A DNA stretch of 14,558 nucleotides from contig CAMEYZ010000027.1 in assembly GCA_945947715.1 (NCBI GenBank), positions 1 to 14,558 of the forward strand. The letters run 5' to 3'. The position numbers and the translations under genes were made by a program. Position 1 is the first letter of the stretch. Each line of letters opens with the position of its first letter. The notes beneath the pieces are model-generated. The model did not search any database. It worked only from the letters and a program-made list of their open reading frames with translations, and was not told where the DNA came from. This document shows positions 12,929 to 14,558 of the stretch, piece by piece. The DNA is from an uncultured Clostridia bacterium (lineage in GTDB: Bacteria; Bacillota; Clostridia; Oscillospirales; Ruminococcaceae).

Positions 12929-13837
12929 CTAACGAAGCTTCGCAAGTACGTCCTTGAAATACTGCGGAAGCTCGCTGTCAAATTCCATATATTCATCTGT
13001 CGAGGGGTGGATAAAGCCGATTTTTTTCGCATGAAGGCACTGTCCCTCGATACCCTTGAAGGGCTTGCCGTACACATCATCGCCCAGCACAGGGTGACCG
13101 ATATACTGCATATGCACACGTATCTGATGAGTGCGTCCCGTTTCAAGGCGCAGTCGCAGATGTGTGTACTGCTGATATTGCTGCACCACGGTGTAGTGAG
13201 TCACTGCATTGCGGGAATTTTTCTCGGTCACGCACATTTTTTTCCTGTCCACGGGGTGACGTCCTATGGGAGCGTCCACGGTGCCCTCGCTGTCCTTTAA
13301 ATGACCGCAGACAACGGCCTCATATTCGCGTGTAAAGCTGTGGACCTTTATCTGTTCGGCCAGCTTCACATGAGAAGCGTCGTTTTTCGCCACGATAAGC
13401 AGCCCGCTGGTATTCTTGTCGATGCGGTGGACTATTCCGGGACGTATCACTCCGTTTATGGAGGACAAACTCTCCCGACAGTGATACATCAGCGCATTTA
13501 CGAGAGTTCCCGTATAATTTCCCGCCGCCGGATGAACGACCATTCCCTTTGGCTTGTTAACCACCAGCAGGTCGCTGTCCTCATAGACGATATCCAGCGG
13601 AATATTTTCCGCGGTGACATCAAGCTCCACAGGGTCAGGGACCTCCACGGAAATAATATCGTTTACAGAAGCCTTATAGCTTTTGCCGGGAGTTTTCCCG
13701 CTGACAGTCACTGCTTTTTCTTCGATAAGCTTTGCCGCAGCAGAGCGGGAGATATCCTCCCAGACGTCGGAGATAAGCTTATCAAGACGAGCCCCGGACT
13801 GTTCCTCGGTCACTGTAAATTCGCGGTGATCACTCAT
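12929..13837 (-). CDS. rluD: RluA/RluD-family 23S rRNA pseudouridine synthase
   Basis: The 302-residue protein has an N-terminal S4 RNA-binding domain (about 14-62: RLDKLI, SRSAAAKLIEEKAVTVSGK) and a RluA-type catalytic domain. HRIDKNTSG carries the catalytic Asp140, and NKPKGMVVHP (94-103), REYEAVV and LETGRTHQIRVHM are the other family motifs. It converts uridines to pseudouridine in large-subunit rRNA; the length and S4 domain favour an RluD-like enzyme, but the exact target site cannot be read, so the symbol is approximate. The start overlaps the lspA stop by 8 bp (ATGAGTGA). A GGAGG lies 12 bases upstream inside lspA, indicating translational coupling. The lspA-rluD pairing is common in Firmicutes. 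Confidence 0.9.
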   Translation of the reverse strand: MSDHREFTVTEEQSGARLDKLISDVWEDISRSAAAKLIEEKAVTVSGKTPGKSYKASVNDIISVEVPDPVELDVTAENIPLDIVYEDSDLLVVNKPKGMVVHPAAGNYTGTLVNALMYHCRESLSSINGVIRPGIVHRIDKNTSGLLIVAKNDASHVKLAEQIKVHSFTREYEAVVCGHLKDSEGTVDAPIGRHPVDRKKMCVTEKNSRNAVTHYTVVQQYQQYTHLRLRLETGRTHQIRVHMQYIGHPVLGDDVYGKPFKGIEGQCLHAKKIGFIHPSTDEYMEFDSELPQYFKDVLAKLR

Positions 13838-14339
13838 GCTGTGAATTATCCTCCGATGATTTTTCGGCAGGCTTTTGGTCCTCCTGCTTGTCGAAGAAAA
13901 CGAAGTAGATAAGCAGCAGTATCGCGCCTATAACAACGCATATATCGGCAAAATTAAAGATAAATTTAAAGGGGAACAGGATTATAAAATCCACCACATA
14001 GCCAAGCAACGCGCGGTCTATGAGATTGCCTATCCCTCCGCCAAGTATCATAATTATGCAGATAAGCGGGAACTTCGACTTCGGCTTATATTTTATCAGC
14101 CCTGCCACCAGCAGCGCCATCAGGACAACTGTGATGATGATAAGCAGAGGTATCTTCCCCTGCAGCGAGCTGAAGGCTGCACCGGTATTTTTGTACAAAG
14201 AAAAGGTCAGGATATCGGTATCTCCCGCCGAAAGGACGGTCACCGACTGTCCCTCGGCAAGCTTTGAAACGGCGAGGGCTTTCAGTCCCTGATCCGCCGC
14301 CGCCAGAAGAATTACCGACAGTATTGTTATTATTATCAT
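13830..14339 (-). CDS. lspA: Lipoprotein signal peptidase (signal peptidase II)
   Basis: The 169-residue polytopic membrane protein has four hydrophobic segments (about 2-16, 62-82, 91-110 and 128-150). The aspartyl protease pair is Asp117 in GYVVDFI and Asp132 in FNFADICVVIG; NTGAAFS (51-57) and GGGIGNLIDR (100-109) are the other family blocks, and ADQGLK (15-20) marks the first helix. It removes the signal peptide of diacylglyceryl-modified prolipoproteins at the membrane. The tail of about 20 charged residues is a common variable extension. Two TAA codons lie in frame just upstream, so ATG 14339 is the earliest start, yet there is no clear ribosome binding site. It is first in the lspA-rluD-tktN-tktC operon. 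Confidence 0.93.
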   Translation of the reverse strand: MIIITILSVILLAAADQGLKALAVSKLAEGQSVTVLSAGDTDILTFSLYKNTGAAFSSLQGKIPLLIIITVVLMALLVAGLIKYKPKSKFPLICIIMILGGGIGNLIDRALLGYVVDFIILFPFKFIFNFADICVVIGAILLLIYFVFFDKQEDQKPAEKSSEDNSQHE

Positions 14340-14344
14340 CTGTT

Positions 14345-14350
14345 ATTATA
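14345..14350 (-). promoter_or_regulatory. Possible -10 element immediately upstream of lspA
   Basis: TATAAT on the minus strand lies 5 bases before the lspA start codon. No good -35 was found 16-18 bp further. If used, transcription would begin at or next to the ATG and the mRNA would be leaderless. Confidence 0.35.
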
Positions 14351-14370
14351 CACCATTGATAATGCAAATT

Positions 14371-14389
14371 TTCCGCTTGTTTTGCGGAA
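14371..14389. repeat. Hairpin upstream of lspA
   Basis: TTCCGC-TTGTTTT-GCGGAA is a perfect 6-bp inverted repeat 32 bp upstream of lspA. It lacks a strong T tail on either strand, so a terminator is doubtful; an operator is possible. Confidence 0.35.
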
Positions 14390-14450
14390 TTAGGTTATGA
14401 TTATTTGTTGGTTTATCTTAAGATTTTCCGACTATTCACGGTTCGTTTCG

Positions 14451-14467
14451 GCGGAGCAGAGCTCCGC
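14451..14467. repeat. Perfect GC-rich hairpin at the right end
   Basis: GCGGAGC-AGA-GCTCCGC is a perfect 7-bp inverted repeat with a 3-base loop and no T tail. The flanking DNA to the window end (14390-14558) has no credible gene, and its GC-rich, CTTCGG-containing composition looks like an intergenic repeat. Confidence 0.45.
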
Positions 14468-14558
14468 GCATTTGATTCGCCTTCGGCTTTCGGTCACTTC
14501 CGCGGGTAGATGTCGCATATGCTTAAAACCACAAACGCGGCAATCGCTGTCGGGCGGA

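Noticed and set aside
14519..14558. Possible start of a plus-strand gene running off the right edge
   Set aside because: Only 13 codons are visible, with no good ribosome binding site or promoter.

Overview
The window reads like a chromosomal segment of an anaerobic Firmicute of the Clostridia, most likely a Ruminococcus-type member of the Oscillospiraceae. The signs are moderate GC content, strong GGAGG-type ribosome binding sites, sigma-A promoters with exact 17-bp spacers, U-tailed terminators after nearly every transcription unit, a transketolase split into two genes, and SleC-like peptidoglycan genes. The taxonomic call is an inference; no rRNA or marker gene is present to settle it.

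Layout. 1-1511, minus strand: the start of a probable FtsQ/DivIB-like membrane protein, preceded in the same direction by a chimeric TerD protein with a beta-helix-like N-terminus. 1512-1998: noncoding DNA with a 111-bp imperfect inverted repeat, a GC-rich hairpin with a T tail, and two G-quadruplex motifs. 1999-2637, minus: an XRE/S24 (CI/LexA-like) self-cleaving repressor with a clear promoter and palindromes in its leader. Divergent from it, 2874-5911, plus: a three-gene peptidoglycan-binding operon whose first two genes together look like a split spore cortex-lytic enzyme SleC, closed by a strong terminator.

6095-10481, plus: housekeeping and redox units with their own promoters and terminators: an SDR oxidoreductase, an MtaD-type amidohydrolase, a flavodoxin, and a flavin-reductase-like protein coupled to a PAP2 phosphatase. 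10482-10766 is noncoding and carries a same-strand array of TTTTCnACA-like boxes, five of them spaced 21-22 bp apart, in front of a small tail-anchored protein (10767-11045). A bidirectional terminator separates this gene from the converging minus-strand operon lspA - rluD-like - tktN - tktC (14339 to 11098). The right end (14340-14558) is noncoding with two perfect hairpins.

Working together: the split transketolase supplies the non-oxidative pentose phosphate pathway; MtaD feeds methylthioadenosine/S-adenosylhomocysteine recycling; flavodoxin and the flavin reductase-like protein fit anaerobic flavin redox chemistry. The least ordinary parts are the split SleC-like operon next to a self-cleaving repressor, the structured noncoding block at 1620-1998, the TerD chimera, and the phased box array at 10563-10723.
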